DNA of 64,000 bases from Bacteriovorax sp. MedPE-SWde (GTDB taxonomy: Bacteria; Bdellovibrionota; Bacteriovoracia; Bacteriovoracales; Bacteriovoracaceae): the NCBI GenBank assembly GCA_001874305.1, contig MPCU01000004.1:248001-312000 (forward strand). Reading direction: 5' to 3'. Positions 18,399-27,571 of this stretch are shown here, in pieces. Numbering within the stretch: position 1 is the stretch's first letter; each line of letters begins with the position of its first letter. The notes beneath the pieces were generated by a model. The model searched no databases and was not told where the DNA came from. It saw only the letters and a list, made by a program, of their open reading frames with translations. A program made the translations under genes and the position numbers.

Positions 18399-18461
18399 AC
18401 TCTATTGTATCGGAAGTATTGATATTCTTATTAGAGAATAAGAGGCATTAAGAAAAAATTA

Positions 18462-18493
18462 AGAAAAAAAAAGGAGATCAATAAGATCTCCTT
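18462..18493 (-). terminator. Rho-independent terminator of the histone-like gene
   Basis: On the minus strand AAGGAGATC / GATCTCCTT (9 bp, loop TTATT) is followed by a long T run. It sits 25 bp after the gene's stop. Confidence 0.9.
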
Positions 18494-18517
18494 ACTAGAT
18501 ATTATATATTTATGAAC

Positions 18518-19501
18518 CTATTCTTCATCGTTTATAGACTTAACAGAACTCTTAGTCTCAAAGGCCATATCTTGATCATCTTCACCATCAAGATCATCAA
18601 CATCATCAAAACCTTCGTCTGATTCAATATTAAGTTCTCTTAATACTGAAATGAAAGTCTTATTATCTTCTAGGTCAGCTAAGATACTCTCAATAAACTT
18701 AGGCGGATACTTTTCAATTAGCTCTTCTATGAACTGTTGAAGCTTTCCTTCTTCGAGTATTGCTTGCTTTCTCTTAATATTTTTCCAGTTAAGGATATAG
18801 TGGTAACGACAGTAACCTAGAGTTGTCGAAGGATTATCACATCCTCTTTCAGAACACTCGTCTGAAGTCGACACAAAGAAACTTACCGAACTTATTGCAT
18901 CAAAGATTTCCTGAAGAGCGTGATCTTCCGAAAGTATCTCAACTTCCTCAACAACTGCTTCTTTAACCTTAGCAATAACTTTCTTAGACTCTTTCTTTGA
19001 ATTGAAGTTCAATTCACCTTGAGCCTTATCTGCCTTCTTCGTTGTTTTCTTTTTAGCTATAGCTTTCTTAACTGGAGCCTCAACAACTTTTTCAACTTTC
19101 TTTGCTACCTTCTTCTTAGCAGAAGAAGTTGCTACTTTTTTTGCTACTTTCTTCGCTACTTTTTTCGTAACTTTTTTAGCTACTTTTTTCGTAACTTTTT
19201 TAGCTACTTTTTTTGCAACTTTCTTCGCTACTTTCTTCGCTACTTTCTTCGTAACTTTTTTTGCTACTTTCTTAGCTGCTTTTTTTGTAACTTTTTTTGC
19301 TACTTTTTTAGCTACTTTCTTCGCAACTTTTTTTGTAACTTTTTTCGCTACTTTTTTTGTAACTTTTTTAGTTACCTTTTTCGCCGTCTTTTTAGCAGCC
19401 TTTTTCGCTACCTTCTTCTTAGCAGAAGAAGTTGCTGTCTTCTTCGTAGTTTTCTTCGCAGCTTTTTTAGCCACTTTTTTAGCAGTTTTCTTCTTTGCCA
19501 T
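18518..19501 (-). CDS. histone H1-like Lys-repeat protein with Cys/His C-terminal domain
   Basis: 327 residues from ATG 19501, preceded by GGAGA; a longer frame to 19567 has no such site. Residues 2-140 are almost only Lys, Ala, Val and Thr in KKVA/KKVT units, like bacterial histone H1-like DNA-binding tails. ATSSAKKKVAKK occurs twice, flanking the repeats. The C-terminal half is ordinary protein: C-x4-C-x9-C-x2-H (about 216-234), a possible zinc site, then a basic WKNIKRKQ helix and an acidic Asp/Glu tail. Nucleoid compaction is the likely role; the fused Cys/His module is unusual. A strong terminator follows. Confidence 0.8.
   Translation of the reverse strand: MAKKKTAKKVAKKAAKKTTKKTATSSAKKKVAKKAAKKTAKKVTKKVTKKVAKKVTKKVAKKVAKKVAKKVTKKAAKKVAKKVTKKVAKKVAKKVAKKVAKKVTKKVAKKVTKKVAKKVAKKVATSSAKKKVAKKVEKVVEAPVKKAIAKKKTTKKADKAQGELNFNSKKESKKVIAKVKEAVVEEVEILSEDHALQEIFDAISSVSFFVSTSDECSERGCDNPSTTLGYCRYHYILNWKNIKRKQAILEEGKLQQFIEELIEKYPPKFIESILADLEDNKTFISVLRELNIESDEGFDDVDDLDGEDDQDMAFETKSSVKSINDEE
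19113..19490. repeat. in-gene tandem repeat of a 12-bp unit (KKVA/KKVT codons)
   Basis: Degenerate 12-bp units encode four-residue KKVA or KKVT repeats of the histone-like protein. Third positions vary, so the array is kept by selection on protein or by old duplication rather than fresh slippage. The opposite strand gives a spurious Phe-rich ORF. Confidence 0.85.
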
Positions 19502-19617
19502 ACCTACTTTCTCCAAGATTTTTTTAAACAAGGCGATATTCCAATAAGGGGGGCCAAACGACCCCATTTAATATAGAACTAAGTTATTTAAGTATCATTT
19601 CTGACAGTTCTTCGCAA

Positions 19618-20757
19618 CTACTGAATGTTTTTAAGCTCATTAGCAGCAATTACAATTCTCTGAACTTCAGATGTACCTTCATATATTTCAGTGATTTTCG
19701 CGTCGCGGAAGTATCTTTCAACAGGATACTCTCTAGTGTATCCATTTCCACCACAAACTTGAATAGCTTTCGTTGTTACCCACATTGCAGATTCAGCTGC
19801 AAATAGCTTTGCCTGAGCACTTGCTAAAGAATATGAAGCTCCTTCATCTTTAAGTCTCGAAGCTTCCCATATAAGGAGACGTGACGCAGCAATTTTTGTA
19901 CTCATATCTGCAAGCATAAACTGAATCGCTTGAAGATCTGAAAGTGGCTTTCCAAACTGGATTCTCTCAGTTGAATATTTCTTAGCGTAACGAAATGCTG
20001 CTTCAGCAATCCCTAGTGCTTGAGAAGCAATACCAATTCTTCCACCATCAAGTGTCCCCATTGCTACTCTAAAGCCTTTTTCGTATGTACCTAGTAAGTT
20101 CTCTTTTGGAACTCTAACTTTATCTAGTGCTATTTGTGCCGTTGAAGATCCTTTAATTCCAAGCTTATCTTCAAGCTTCATTACTTCAAAACCTTCAGAG
20201 TCTGTCTCAACAATGAATGCCGATATCCCTTTATGGTTTGGTGTCTTCGTTGTCTTAGCGAAAACGATAGCGATATTTGCTTCTTTACCATTTGTGATGA
20301 AGTTCTTCGTTCCTGTGATTTCATAGTAATCACCTTTGTCTTCAGCAAAAGTAGTTAGTGAACCAGCATCTGAGCCAGCATTTGGCTCACTTAAACAAAA
20401 ACAACCAATATGCTCACCTGTAGCAAGCTTAGGAAGATATTGTTTCTTTTGATCTTCATTTCCAAAAGCAAGGATTGGATAAACACAAAGAGATGTGTGA
20501 GCTGAAACAAGAACACCTGTTGAACCACAAGCTCTAGAAATCTCTTCTACAATAATTGAGTACGCAGTGTAATCCATTCCGGCACCACCATACTCTTCAG
20601 GAATATAGCTTCCTAAGAAACCATTCTCTCCAAGCTTTGCAACTAATGAAGAAGGAATCTCTCCATTCTTATCTATATCTGCAGCTATTGGCCCAACTTC
20701 GCTATCTGCGAATTTCGAAACCATATCTCTAATTTCTTTATAATCACTTAACATCAT
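19618..20757 (-). CDS. short-chain acyl-CoA dehydrogenase
   Basis: FAD enzyme that oxidises a short acyl-CoA to the 2-enoyl-CoA. 379 residues, the standard length. The catalytic Glu is in IYEGTSEVQR near the C-terminus, with FCLSEPNAGSDAGS (FAD binding) in the middle and the G-T-L-D-G-G-R-I-G-I-A block. GGGAG lies seven bases before the ATG. Last gene of a run with 3-hydroxybutyryl-CoA dehydrogenase and crotonase, so butyryl-CoA is a likely substrate. No electron-transfer flavoprotein gene is adjacent. Confidence 0.92.
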   Translation of the reverse strand: MMLSDYKEIRDMVSKFADSEVGPIAADIDKNGEIPSSLVAKLGENGFLGSYIPEEYGGAGMDYTAYSIIVEEISRACGSTGVLVSAHTSLCVYPILAFGNEDQKKQYLPKLATGEHIGCFCLSEPNAGSDAGSLTTFAEDKGDYYEITGTKNFITNGKEANIAIVFAKTTKTPNHKGISAFIVETDSEGFEVMKLEDKLGIKGSSTAQIALDKVRVPKENLLGTYEKGFRVAMGTLDGGRIGIASQALGIAEAAFRYAKKYSTERIQFGKPLSDLQAIQFMLADMSTKIAASRLLIWEASRLKDEGASYSLASAQAKLFAAESAMWVTTKAIQVCGGNGYTREYPVERYFRDAKITEIYEGTSEVQRIVIAANELKNIQ

Positions 20758-20781
20758 ATATTTCTCCCAATTATTAACTTT

Positions 20782-21576
20782 TTACTTACCTTTAAACTCT
20801 GCTCTACGCTTTTCAACGAAGGCCTTTGTTCCTTCCTTCATATCGTATGAACTAAAGATCTCGCCAAAGTACTTTGCTTCAACTTCTAAACCCTCTGACA
20901 CAGTAAGATCATTACCTGTATTCATAACATGCTTAGATAGAGCTACAGCAAGTGGTGAGTTATGACTAATCTTAGTCAGTGTCTCGTTGGCCGCATTCAT
21001 CATGTCTTCAATTGAAGAAAATGACTTTACAACTAGCCCCATATCTTTAGCTTCATCTATCTTAATATTTCTACCTGTATAGAGAATTTCTTTCGCCTTA
21101 TTTCTACCGACTAATTTTGCTAGTCTCTGTGTTCCACCAAACCCAGGAATAAGCCCTAACTTAACTTCTGGCTGACCAAATACAGCTGTTTCAGTTGCAT
21201 AGATAAAGTCACATGACATTGCCATCTCACATCCACCACCAAGTGCAAAACCGTTCACACAGGCAATTACTGGAAATGGAAGCTCTTCCATAAGAAGAGT
21301 ATTCTCTTGTCCAAGAGTTGCAAAATCATAGGCCTCATCAGACGTCATATCTGTCATCTCAACAATATCGGCCCCAGCAATAAAAGCCTTCTCACCTGCA
21401 CCAGTAAGAATCATCCCTTTAATACCATCTACATTTTCTTTTAAAACAGATAGTAGATCCTTAAGCTCCATATGAACCTGAGAGTTTAAAGCGTTTAGAC
21501 TCTTTTCTCTATTAATCGTTAGAACAGCAAAATCACCATTCTTCTCAAATTTAATTGTTTCGAAATTAGTACTCAT
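20782..21576 (-). CDS. enoyl-CoA hydratase (crotonase)
   Basis: Hydrates 2-enoyl-CoA to 3-hydroxyacyl-CoA. 264 residues. The oxyanion-hole segments [11 protein letters not shown] and [17 protein letters not shown] are present, as are the catalytic Glu in [16 protein letters not shown] and the second Glu region. ATG 21576 is preceded by GGGAAGGG and is preferred over a start five codons earlier. It overlaps the end of the dehydrogenase gene by 11 bp. Middle gene of a beta-oxidation operon. Confidence 0.93.
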   Translation of the reverse strand: MSTNFETIKFEKNGDFAVLTINREKSLNALNSQVHMELKDLLSVLKENVDGIKGMILTGAGEKAFIAGADIVEMTDMTSDEAYDFATLGQENTLLMEELPFPVIACVNGFALGGGCEMAMSCDFIYATETAVFGQPEVKLGLIPGFGGTQRLAKLVGRNKAKEILYTGRNIKIDEAKDMGLVVKSFSSIEDMMNAANETLTKISHNSPLAVALSKHVMNTGNDLTVSEGLEVEAKYFGEIFSSYDMKEGTKAFVEKRRAEFKGK

Positions 21577-22432
21577 AAACACCCTTCCCAACTTTTCTAC
21601 CGTATCTACCAGCAGTTACATACTTCTTTAATAATGGACATGGTCTATACTTTGTATCACCGAGTCCCTCGTGTAGAACTTCCATAATTGCAAGACAAGT
21701 ATCTAGTCCAATAAAGTCTGCTAATTCAAATGGACCCATTGGCTGATTACAACCAAGCTTCATTGCCGTATCGATTCCACGAGCTTCCGCTACACCTTCA
21801 TATAATGTATAAAATGCTTCATTAATCATTGGCATTAAAATTCTATTTACAGCAAAACCAGCAACATCATCTGCTCTAACAACAGTCTTACCCATTTTTT
21901 CTGCAGCAGCTTCAACAGCATTAATTGTTGCCTCATCTGTTTCAAGACCAGTGATCGTCTCTACAAGCTTCATTACAGGAACAGGATTCATAAAGTGCAT
22001 ACCAGCAACTTTCCCTACACGATTTGTCGCAGCAGCGATCTCCGTAATAGAAATTGATGAAGTATTTGAAGCAAGAATCGCTTCAGGTTTTACTACTTCA
22101 TCTAACTGCTTAAATATTTCAAATTTAATTTTCTTATTTTCAGTTGCGGCCTCAACAACAAGATCACAATCTTTCAGATCTGCCATAACTGTTGTGGCCT
22201 TAAGATTCGCAAGCGCCTTATCAGCGAAAGCATTATCCCACTTACCTTTCTCAACACCTCTAGCAAGTTGCTTCTTAATAAAGTTGTGACCAAAGTCTAG
22301 TCCCTCTTTATTAATATCAAAAAGAACTACTTGAAAATCACTCATTGCTGCGACCTGCGCAATTCCACGACCCATTTGACCAGCACCAACGACACCGATG
22401 AGCTTCACTTCAGTATCTTTACTTGAAGACAT
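21566..22432 (-). CDS. 3-hydroxybutyryl-CoA dehydrogenase
   Basis: NAD(P)-dependent oxidation of 3-hydroxyacyl-CoA to 3-ketoacyl-CoA. 288 residues. Rossmann motif G-A-G-Q-M-G-x-G-I-A near the N-terminus, [12 protein letters not shown], catalytic His in [15 protein letters not shown], and the C-terminal dimer domain with [23 protein letters not shown] lies seven bases before the ATG. First gene of the operon with crotonase and acyl-CoA dehydrogenase. It could run in the degradative or the butyrate/PHB direction. Confidence 0.93.
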   Translation of the reverse strand: MSSSKDTEVKLIGVVGAGQMGRGIAQVAAMSDFQVVLFDINKEGLDFGHNFIKKQLARGVEKGKWDNAFADKALANLKATTVMADLKDCDLVVEAATENKKIKFEIFKQLDEVVKPEAILASNTSSISITEIAAATNRVGKVAGMHFMNPVPVMKLVETITGLETDEATINAVEAAAEKMGKTVVRADDVAGFAVNRILMPMINEAFYTLYEGVAEARGIDTAMKLGCNQPMGPFELADFIGLDTCLAIMEVLHEGLGDTKYRPCPLLKKYVTAGRYGRKVGKGVYEY

Positions 22433-22623
22433 ATAAACTCCTTTAATTGAGAATTAATTTGGATAAAAATCGTGGTGATCATACACACCGAAAGGTCCTT
22501 TAACAACTTTTTTGGGCCATGCAACATACTGATTTCACAATGAACAACTCTCTAAGCCCCCATAAACTATGCACTTCTTACACGACACGCAAGGCCATAA
22601 AAAAAAGAGGCTTCACAAAACCC

Positions 22624-22652
22624 TTGCCATTTGTCATAATAGGCCCTATAAA
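22624..22652 (+). promoter_or_regulatory. sigma70-type promoter of rpsT
   Basis: TTGCCA, 17 bases, TATAAA; the start point would be about 50 bases before the rpsT start codon. A good vegetative match for a ribosomal protein gene. Confidence 0.7.
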
Positions 22653-22709
22653 AACAGTCTCAAATTAAAGTTGAATCTAGAAATAAATAGCTAACGTTAG
22701 GAGTTGATT

Positions 22710-22970
22710 GTGGCAAACCACAAATCTGCAAAGAAAAGAGCAAGACAAACAATCGTAAGAAACGCAAGAAATACAATCAAAAGATCTGCAATGAAAACTG
22801 CTGTAAAGAAAGTTAGAACTGCAATCTCTGAAGGTAATAAAGAAACTGCTGCTACACTACTTGTTGGTGCACAGAAAGTTTTCGCAAAACTAGCTAAGCA
22901 CGGAATTATCAAAGGTAATACTGCTGCAAGAAAGACTTCACGTCTTGCTGGACAAATTAACAAGCTCTAG
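22710..22970 (+). CDS. rpsT: 30S ribosomal protein S20
   Basis: Primary 16S rRNA-binding protein of the small subunit. 86 residues beginning M-A-N-H-K-S-A-K-K-R-A-R-Q, exactly the family start, read from a GTG at 22710 with AGGAG six bases upstream; a TTG two codons earlier is too close to that site. Very Lys/Ala-rich and helical, as expected. Single-gene unit with its own promoter and a strong terminator. It faces holA-lptE, a common neighbour in other bacteria. Confidence 0.97.
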   Translation: MANHKSAKKRARQTIVRNARNTIKRSAMKTAVKKVRTAISEGNKETAATLLVGAQKVFAKLAKHGIIKGNTAARKTSRLAGQINKL

Positions 22971-23010
22971 TCCGCTAGAAACTTATTAGTTAATTGCTAA
23001 AAATATATAA

Positions 23011-23039
23011 AGCAGAGTAATTTATTACTCTGCTTTTTT
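23011..23039 (+). terminator. Rho-independent terminator of rpsT
   Basis: Perfect 10-bp stem AGCAGAGTAA / TTACTCTGCT, loop TTTA, then six T. It may also stop minus-strand transcription less well. Confidence 0.92.
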
Positions 23040-23062
23040 GCGTTCAATTTCAAAATTATCTC

Positions 23063-24004
23063 TTAGTACTTTAGGTAGTTCTTACGAATTTCATCTCGTA
23101 ACCAGTCACTCTTTTGCTTAGATAGAATCTCTAATTCAGTAAAAAGCTCCATATAACTCAAGAGCTCTTCAGGCCTCCATCTTCTCGCTGCATTTTCAAG
23201 AGATAAGTCATACTTTGACGGCTTCTTCTTTGCTGAAGCATAGCCTGGATCAAGCATCTTTAAAATATGTCCCTGAATGAATGAAAAGAACGATCGATAG
23301 ACTTCATAGTCATTCTCTATAACAAGAAGTGACAGAAAGAATCTCTTCATATTCTTCGTATTAAATAAGTCTGCCTGAGCAAAGTTATCTAGGTGCTGCG
23401 CTCTAATAAGCCCCTTCACCGTTTCAAAGCTAATAATACCATCTGACTTATGGGCCGAAAGTATCATCAAAGCATTATAATAACTCTCAGCCGTTGGCTC
23501 TAGAGAGTTCACAAGATAGTTTCGAACTTGCGGAATAAGCTTTATCTCAAAGAAGTCGGCCAAGACGTCTACATACTTATTCATTTCCCAAAATCTTGGA
23601 GCTTCGTACTGTATTGAATCGAGTGACTTTGCTAATTCCTTATCTGCAATTTTCTTATTTGAAAACAGAAGTAACTTAGTATCTTCAGGTAAAGTATTGC
23701 TTAAATCAGCTTCTATAAGAAACTTCTTTACCTTCACATTAATCTTATCTGATTCTAAAACTACACATGGTCCTGAGCTACCAAAGAGACCTGGAGACAG
23801 GATATTATCCTCTATCCAGCCTACAGTTAAGTCTGGTCCATAGGCCTTTGTATATGTGGCCTCAAGAGATTGTATGATGATTCTTTCTACAAAACAGTCA
23901 GGAAAGATAACAAATGATGCACGAGATTTTTTTATCGCCGCAAGAACCTTATCGTTTTGACCAAATGGGACCTTAGTTACAGTAGGCTTAGTAGGCATTT
24001 GCAA
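23063..24004 (-). CDS. holA: DNA polymerase III delta subunit-like protein (HolA)
   Basis: Delta is the clamp-opening subunit of the clamp loader. The 313 residues are diverged but match in length and pattern: an N-terminal ATPase-like domain with LFGSSGPCVVLES, then KLLLFSNKK, and helical C-terminal domains with LYNALMILSAHK-type helices. Context is the best support: it overlaps lptE by 17 bp and lies beside rpsT, the arrangement of lptE-holA elsewhere. No Walker A motif is expected in delta. Moderately confident. Confidence 0.75.
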   Translation of the reverse strand: MQMPTKPTVTKVPFGQNDKVLAAIKKSRASFVIFPDCFVERIIIQSLEATYTKAYGPDLTVGWIEDNILSPGLFGSSGPCVVLESDKINVKVKKFLIEADLSNTLPEDTKLLLFSNKKIADKELAKSLDSIQYEAPRFWEMNKYVDVLADFFEIKLIPQVRNYLVNSLEPTAESYYNALMILSAHKSDGIISFETVKGLIRAQHLDNFAQADLFNTKNMKRFFLSLLVIENDYEVYRSFFSFIQGHILKMLDPGYASAKKKPSKYDLSLENAARRWRPEELLSYMELFTELEILSKQKSDWLRDEIRKNYLKY

Positions 24005-24650
24005 GTACCTCTCTAAGACTTTCCGCTAAGGAGTCCGCACTATCAATTAGTGACTTTCTTAAATTTCCACGGTTCTTCGTTCCCCTAACAGGTGCTGAAG
24101 AATCTATACCACCGACCTCATTCTCAATTGTATATGATCCACTAACAGTGAAAGATTTTGAAAATATTGTTCTAGGGAATGAAGATTTTGAAAACTTAAA
24201 ATAATTTACAAAGAAATCTATCTCTTCCTTTGTTGGTCTTTTTAGAACGACTATTTGAACATTTAAGTCATAAGCACCTGAAGTAGGTAGATAGAATGCA
24301 TTTCTTTCACCAATAGTATCCTGCTGCTCAGTATTCATAAGAGTACTATTTGAATAGCGAACTTCTTTATTCACATCATTTTTGGAAGTGATAATTCCTA
24401 ATATAACAGCGTCTTCATTTTCAATTGATCCTGAGTTTACCTTAAGGTCAGAGTATGAAGAAAGAACCTGATGAACGGCCTTAGTATAGGCCGGCGTAAT
24501 ATGTGACAAAGAGGTCTTATTTATGAACATTGGAATGGCCATACTCCTAACCCCTTGAGATGTGAAAGGGTTAGATTGATTACGAAATTTATAGCCAGCA
24601 CAAGAGCTTAAAAACAGTGAAATAAACAAAAATAAAATGGCGTTCCTCAT
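23988..24650 (-). CDS. lptE: LptE-like LPS-assembly lipoprotein
   Basis: LptE plugs the LptD outer-membrane pore that inserts LPS. 220 residues, lipobox L-S-S-C-A-G-Y-K-F. The mature start with G-Y-x-F and the IPMFINKTS strand are typical of the family. Beta strands alternate with helices as in LptE. It overlaps holA, the usual partner. The gene implies an outer membrane with LPS. Confidence 0.8.
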   Translation of the reverse strand: MRNAILFLFISLFLSSCAGYKFRNQSNPFTSQGVRSMAIPMFINKTSLSHITPAYTKAVHQVLSSYSDLKVNSGSIENEDAVILGIITSKNDVNKEVRYSNSTLMNTEQQDTIGERNAFYLPTSGAYDLNVQIVVLKRPTKEEIDFFVNYFKFSKSSFPRTIFSKSFTVSGSYTIENEVGGIDSSAPVRGTKNRGNLRKSLIDSADSLAESLREVLANAY

Positions 24651-24730
24651 GCTTTAACTATGCCTTAAGTACCGTCTATTAGTCTATTTTTTCTTTCTTT
24701 GACGCGACTCTTACTATATGATGGCCATCA

Positions 24731-25243
24731 ATGAAGTCATTAAAAGATGTCCTTGGGGACAATGAATTTTCGAATAGAATATCACGTGCAAAAGTCAAAG
24801 ACTCAGCAGATATTTTCGATTTCCTTGAGATGATAAATAATTGGGAAAAAGTAGTTGGACCTAAACTTGTTGAACATACAATCCCTCTGAAGTTAAAAAA
24901 TAGAAACCTTACAGTCTTAACTTCCCACCCTGTATTTGCACAGCAACTTTCTTTCATGGAAACGGCAATCATCGAAAAGATTGCGAAGTGCTTTCCTTCG
25001 ATTCCGGGACAAATTAAAAAAATATTCTTTCAAGCTGATAATAGACACTTTCAACAAAAGAAAGAACTGCACTCAGTAAAGAAAGTTAAGAAAGAAGAAT
25101 TTGAGCAAAAGTGGCATAAAGAGTCTCCTCAATACAAGAGGCTTATGGCCCAGGCGAATGAATTATTTTCAGATATTACAGATGAGACAATGAAAGAATC
25201 TTTGAAATCAATTTTTATTCAATCCTCTAAGCCTGAGAAATAA
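24731..25243 (+). CDS. DUF721/DciA-like protein
   Basis: 170 residues. N-terminal 90 residues show the DciA/DUF721 pattern: W-E-K-V-V-G-P-K-L-V-E-H-T-I-P-L, then a strand ending in LTVLTSHPVFAQQLSF, and a following helix. DciA proteins help load the replicative helicase DnaB in bacteria lacking DnaC. The C-terminal part is Lys/Glu-rich and probably disordered. Divergent from lptE; its end overlaps the convergent methyltransferase gene. The ribosome site is weak. Confidence 0.7.
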   Translation: MKSLKDVLGDNEFSNRISRAKVKDSADIFDFLEMINNWEKVVGPKLVEHTIPLKLKNRNLTVLTSHPVFAQQLSFMETAIIEKIAKCFPSIPGQIKKIFFQADNRHFQQKKELHSVKKVKKEEFEQKWHKESPQYKRLMAQANELFSDITDETMKESLKSIFIQSSKPEK

Positions 25244-25786
25244 TACTTCTTTAGATCTCTTCAATACTCTTTTTTCAGCAATTCCTTTAATCGCATCATC
25301 TATTTCTTTTAATGCATCATTATCTCGAAGAACAATATAGAAGCTCCCCTTACGAGTTAAGAGAGACAATGCCTTTTTAACAAGTGCACTAATCTCTCCT
25401 GAATCGAAGGCCCGACAAAGATCTTTATTTCGATTTGGAGAGGTCCTATGGTGAGCACGATTAAAGTATGGTGGATTCATAACTATAATATCAAAGTCCT
25501 CGACCATATCAATTTTGATGAAGTCACCAACGACTACCTCTGAAAAATTCTCTGTGCGAAACTGTGATAAATTTAGTTCAATATGTTCTTTAAAATCAGT
25601 TTGTTTTTCGACAAAGCTTGCCCTTGATATATTGAGACCTTTTGAAATTTCAATTCCCACAATACCTGAACCACAACATATATCTAAAAGACTACCACCT
25701 TTAGGCGCATCTTTAATGACGAGGTTTGCAAGTTGAGTTGAGTCCTCAGAAAACTTATAGAATTTTGGTTGAGAGTATTTAAGCAT
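25208..25786 (-). CDS. N6-adenine methyltransferase, TrmN6/YfiC-like
   Basis: SAM-dependent enzyme with LLDICCGSGIVGIEIS (motif I) and NPPY (motif IV), the N6-adenine signature. In TrmN6 the target is A37 of tRNA1-Val. ATG 25786 is chosen because the protein then begins MLKYSQPKFYKFSEDS, matching the family's opening Q-P-K-x-x-F-x-x-D block; the extra 30 codons to 25876 lie inside the upstream gene. It overlaps tsaC by 8 bp. Substrate inferred from family; 192 residues, short for TrmN6. Confidence 0.72.
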   Translation of the reverse strand: MLKYSQPKFYKFSEDSTQLANLVIKDAPKGGSLLDICCGSGIVGIEISKGLNISRASFVEKQTDFKEHIELNLSQFRTENFSEVVVGDFIKIDMVEDFDIIVMNPPYFNRAHHRTSPNRNKDLCRAFDSGEISALVKKALSLLTRKGSFYIVLRDNDALKEIDDAIKGIAEKRVLKRSKEVLFLRLRGLNKN

Positions 25787-26375
25787 GATAGTGAAGATAC
25801 TTCTGTAAGACTTCTTCAATCTCTTTATGTTTCGAGCCCTTTCGAAGAAACTTATATTCACTTCCTGATAAGACAACTATTGTCGATGAATTCCCCGTTA
25901 CTTCTTTATTATAAGTAGTAGTAACAATCAGCTCGTTTGAAGCATACTTCTTCCAGAAATCCTTTGCATCAACTTCATCAGTAATAGGTTGTTCACCTGA
26001 TATATTTAAGCTAGTTGTAGTTATTGGTGCTTCAACTTCAGAAATAATATTATTAACAATTTCACTATCTAAAACTCGAATACAAACAAAGTCAGTCTCA
26101 CTAAAAGCAACACTAGGAAGATCATTCTTAAAAAGAATCTTATCTAGCCCAAAAGTAATTTCATATTGCATTAACTCTAGGATTAACTCCTTAAGAGAGT
26201 CACTTAGTTCTACATGTCCAGTTAACTGATCTACTGAGGAAAAAAGAATCGATAGAGGCTTATTTACAGGACTTTTCTTTATCTGAGATATCTTAATATA
26301 AGTCTCTTCCTTATATGCATTCCCGCCAATTCCCCACACTGTATCCGTTGGATAAATAAAGATTTTGTTACTCAT
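25779..26375 (-). CDS. tsaC: L-threonylcarbamoyladenylate synthase (TsaC/YrdC/Sua5)
   Basis: Makes threonylcarbamoyl-AMP from Thr, bicarbonate and ATP, the first step of t6A37 tRNA modification. 198 residues from ATG 26375. The family opening YPTDTVWGIGG, K-K-S-P-V-N-K-P-L-S for nucleotide contacts, S-L-N-I-S-G and the R-K-G end are present, though diverged (ICIRVLD for the usual V/LRxP). It overlaps the gene before it by 4 bp and the methyltransferase after it by 8 bp, so two tRNA-modification genes are coupled. Confidence 0.85.
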   Translation of the reverse strand: MSNKIFIYPTDTVWGIGGNAYKEETYIKISQIKKSPVNKPLSILFSSVDQLTGHVELSDSLKELILELMQYEITFGLDKILFKNDLPSVAFSETDFVCIRVLDSEIVNNIISEVEAPITTTSLNISGEQPITDEVDAKDFWKKYASNELIVTTTYNKEVTGNSSTIVVLSGSEYKFLRKGSKHKEIEEVLQKYLHYHA

Positions 26376-27427
26376 AGGATCCACCATAAAAAGAGTTTTT
26401 CTTCATAACCTAGCTTTATTAATTCAAAAAATCCATAAAGACCAAACTTATCTTTTTTAAGACCAGATAAGTAAGTATTCTTCTTTATTGTAAACGCAGG
26501 TTTTCTAAATCGTGGATCTTTTTTTGCGATATATTTCTTAAATGTCGGATTTTCAATTGCTTGTAAAACTGCCTCCACTTCATAATTTTCGTAACGTTGA
26601 AAGTTAGAAGCAATCTGAGATGATAATCTCTTTCGGATCTTTTCATTCACAGGTAGGTGGTAACGTAAGATGCCAAATTCACTAGGTATCATTTTAATTT
26701 GAGCTGGAGACTTAAAAAAGTCATATAAATATTGAGTTCTTTCAAGATTATCACTAATAGTATCGATCCAATAACTTGGATAAGATACTCCGTATGTATA
26801 ATTAGATTTATCAAATGTAATTTTAGAAACAAAGAACTCTCCTAACAAAGAGTTAATTATCTTATTTAATTCAATATCTTCAATATCCAATAATCTCTGA
26901 AAATACATTTTCTTTAAATTTTCATCACAATCAAAGTTCCATATTCTTTCAATATTCTTCATGAATAGATTCGCAAAAAACTTTCTATCTTTAAAATTTA
27001 TTTTCTTATCAATTCCAAGAGGTAAATAAACGGCAGGAATTTTTACTAACTCTGATAATACTTTATTCATTAAAAATTTGTTTCCGACCTCAAGGGCAAA
27101 GAACATTTTCATAACTAAATCAAGATAGGATACTCCCTTCACTTGTTCAAATACACCTTTAGATAAACTATGATTTTTATCTCTGCTAAGTTTATCAATA
27201 TCTCTAAAAAGGCCTATGTATCTGCTCTTTTGAACCTTATCTTTGTCTACACTTATCTTTTTGAGGAATTTATAATCTTCTTGAGTCGAAGATATTTGTT
27301 TTAATGAATTTAATAATTGGCTTCGATCCATCGACTGATCTAGCAACAACTTAATCTCCACAGGAAACTGTCCTATACATTTCTGATAGTACTCTTTCCA
27401 CTTATCAAGATTATTTGTTTTTCTCAT
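26372..27427 (-). CDS. hypothetical protein; probably the C-terminal part of the upstream GYF-membrane gene
   Basis: 351 residues, no recognised domain; helical, Lys-rich, with KKYIAKKDPRFRKPAF near the end. The ATG at 27427 has no ribosome site (a T-rich run precedes it). The frame stays open upstream for 45 codons to a run of ten A inside the preceding gene, and those codons look like real protein (KWGEVELKYNLYGHGF). I therefore infer it is made as a fusion through a -1 shift, placing these residues beyond the membrane helix, outside the cytoplasm. It could instead be a separate gene or a fresh frameshift. It overlaps tsaC by 4 bp. Confidence 0.55.
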   Translation of the reverse strand: MRKTNNLDKWKEYYQKCIGQFPVEIKLLLDQSMDRSQLLNSLKQISSTQEDYKFLKKISVDKDKVQKSRYIGLFRDIDKLSRDKNHSLSKGVFEQVKGVSYLDLVMKMFFALEVGNKFLMNKVLSELVKIPAVYLPLGIDKKINFKDRKFFANLFMKNIERIWNFDCDENLKKMYFQRLLDIEDIELNKIINSLLGEFFVSKITFDKSNYTYGVSYPSYWIDTISDNLERTQYLYDFFKSPAQIKMIPSEFGILRYHLPVNEKIRKRLSSQIASNFQRYENYEVEAVLQAIENPTFKKYIAKKDPRFRKPAFTIKKNTYLSGLKKDKFGLYGFFELIKLGYEEKLFLWWIL

Positions 27428-27571
27428 TAAAAAGAAAAAGAGACGCGTTTGGTAATCATTAATTTCATTACACTCTTTAGGGATTCCCTTGAATTCAGAG
27501 ATATTAAAACCATGACCATAGAGGTTATACTTAAGCTCTACCTCGCCCCATTTTAAAGGGATTTTTTTTTT
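27428..27571 (-). other. A10 slippery run and in-frame upstream extension (candidate programmed -1 shift)
   Basis: The minus strand carries ten A at 27571-27562. In the upstream gene they read GTA AAA AAA AAA and the frame stops three codons later (TCC CTT TAA). A -1 shift, or one extra A in the mRNA, continues as I-P-L-K-W-G-E-V-E-L-K-Y and runs without a stop into the 26372-27427 frame. A_AAA_AAA is a classic slippery heptamer, and runs of nine or more A are known sites of polymerase slippage. A homopolymer sequencing error is the plain alternative. Confidence 0.6.

Noticed and set aside
19113-19490. Regular repeats that could suggest a CRISPR array
   Set aside because: Units of 12 bp without unique spacers, in frame within a coding sequence.
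19019-19576. 185-codon plus-strand ORF, Phe/Tyr/Arg-rich
   Set aside because: It is the antisense shadow of the Lys-repeat gene; the composition follows from the AAA/AAG repeats.
22697-22963. Hydrophobic 88-codon ORF opposite rpsT
   Set aside because: Shadow of the ribosomal protein gene, which has its own promoter, start and terminator.
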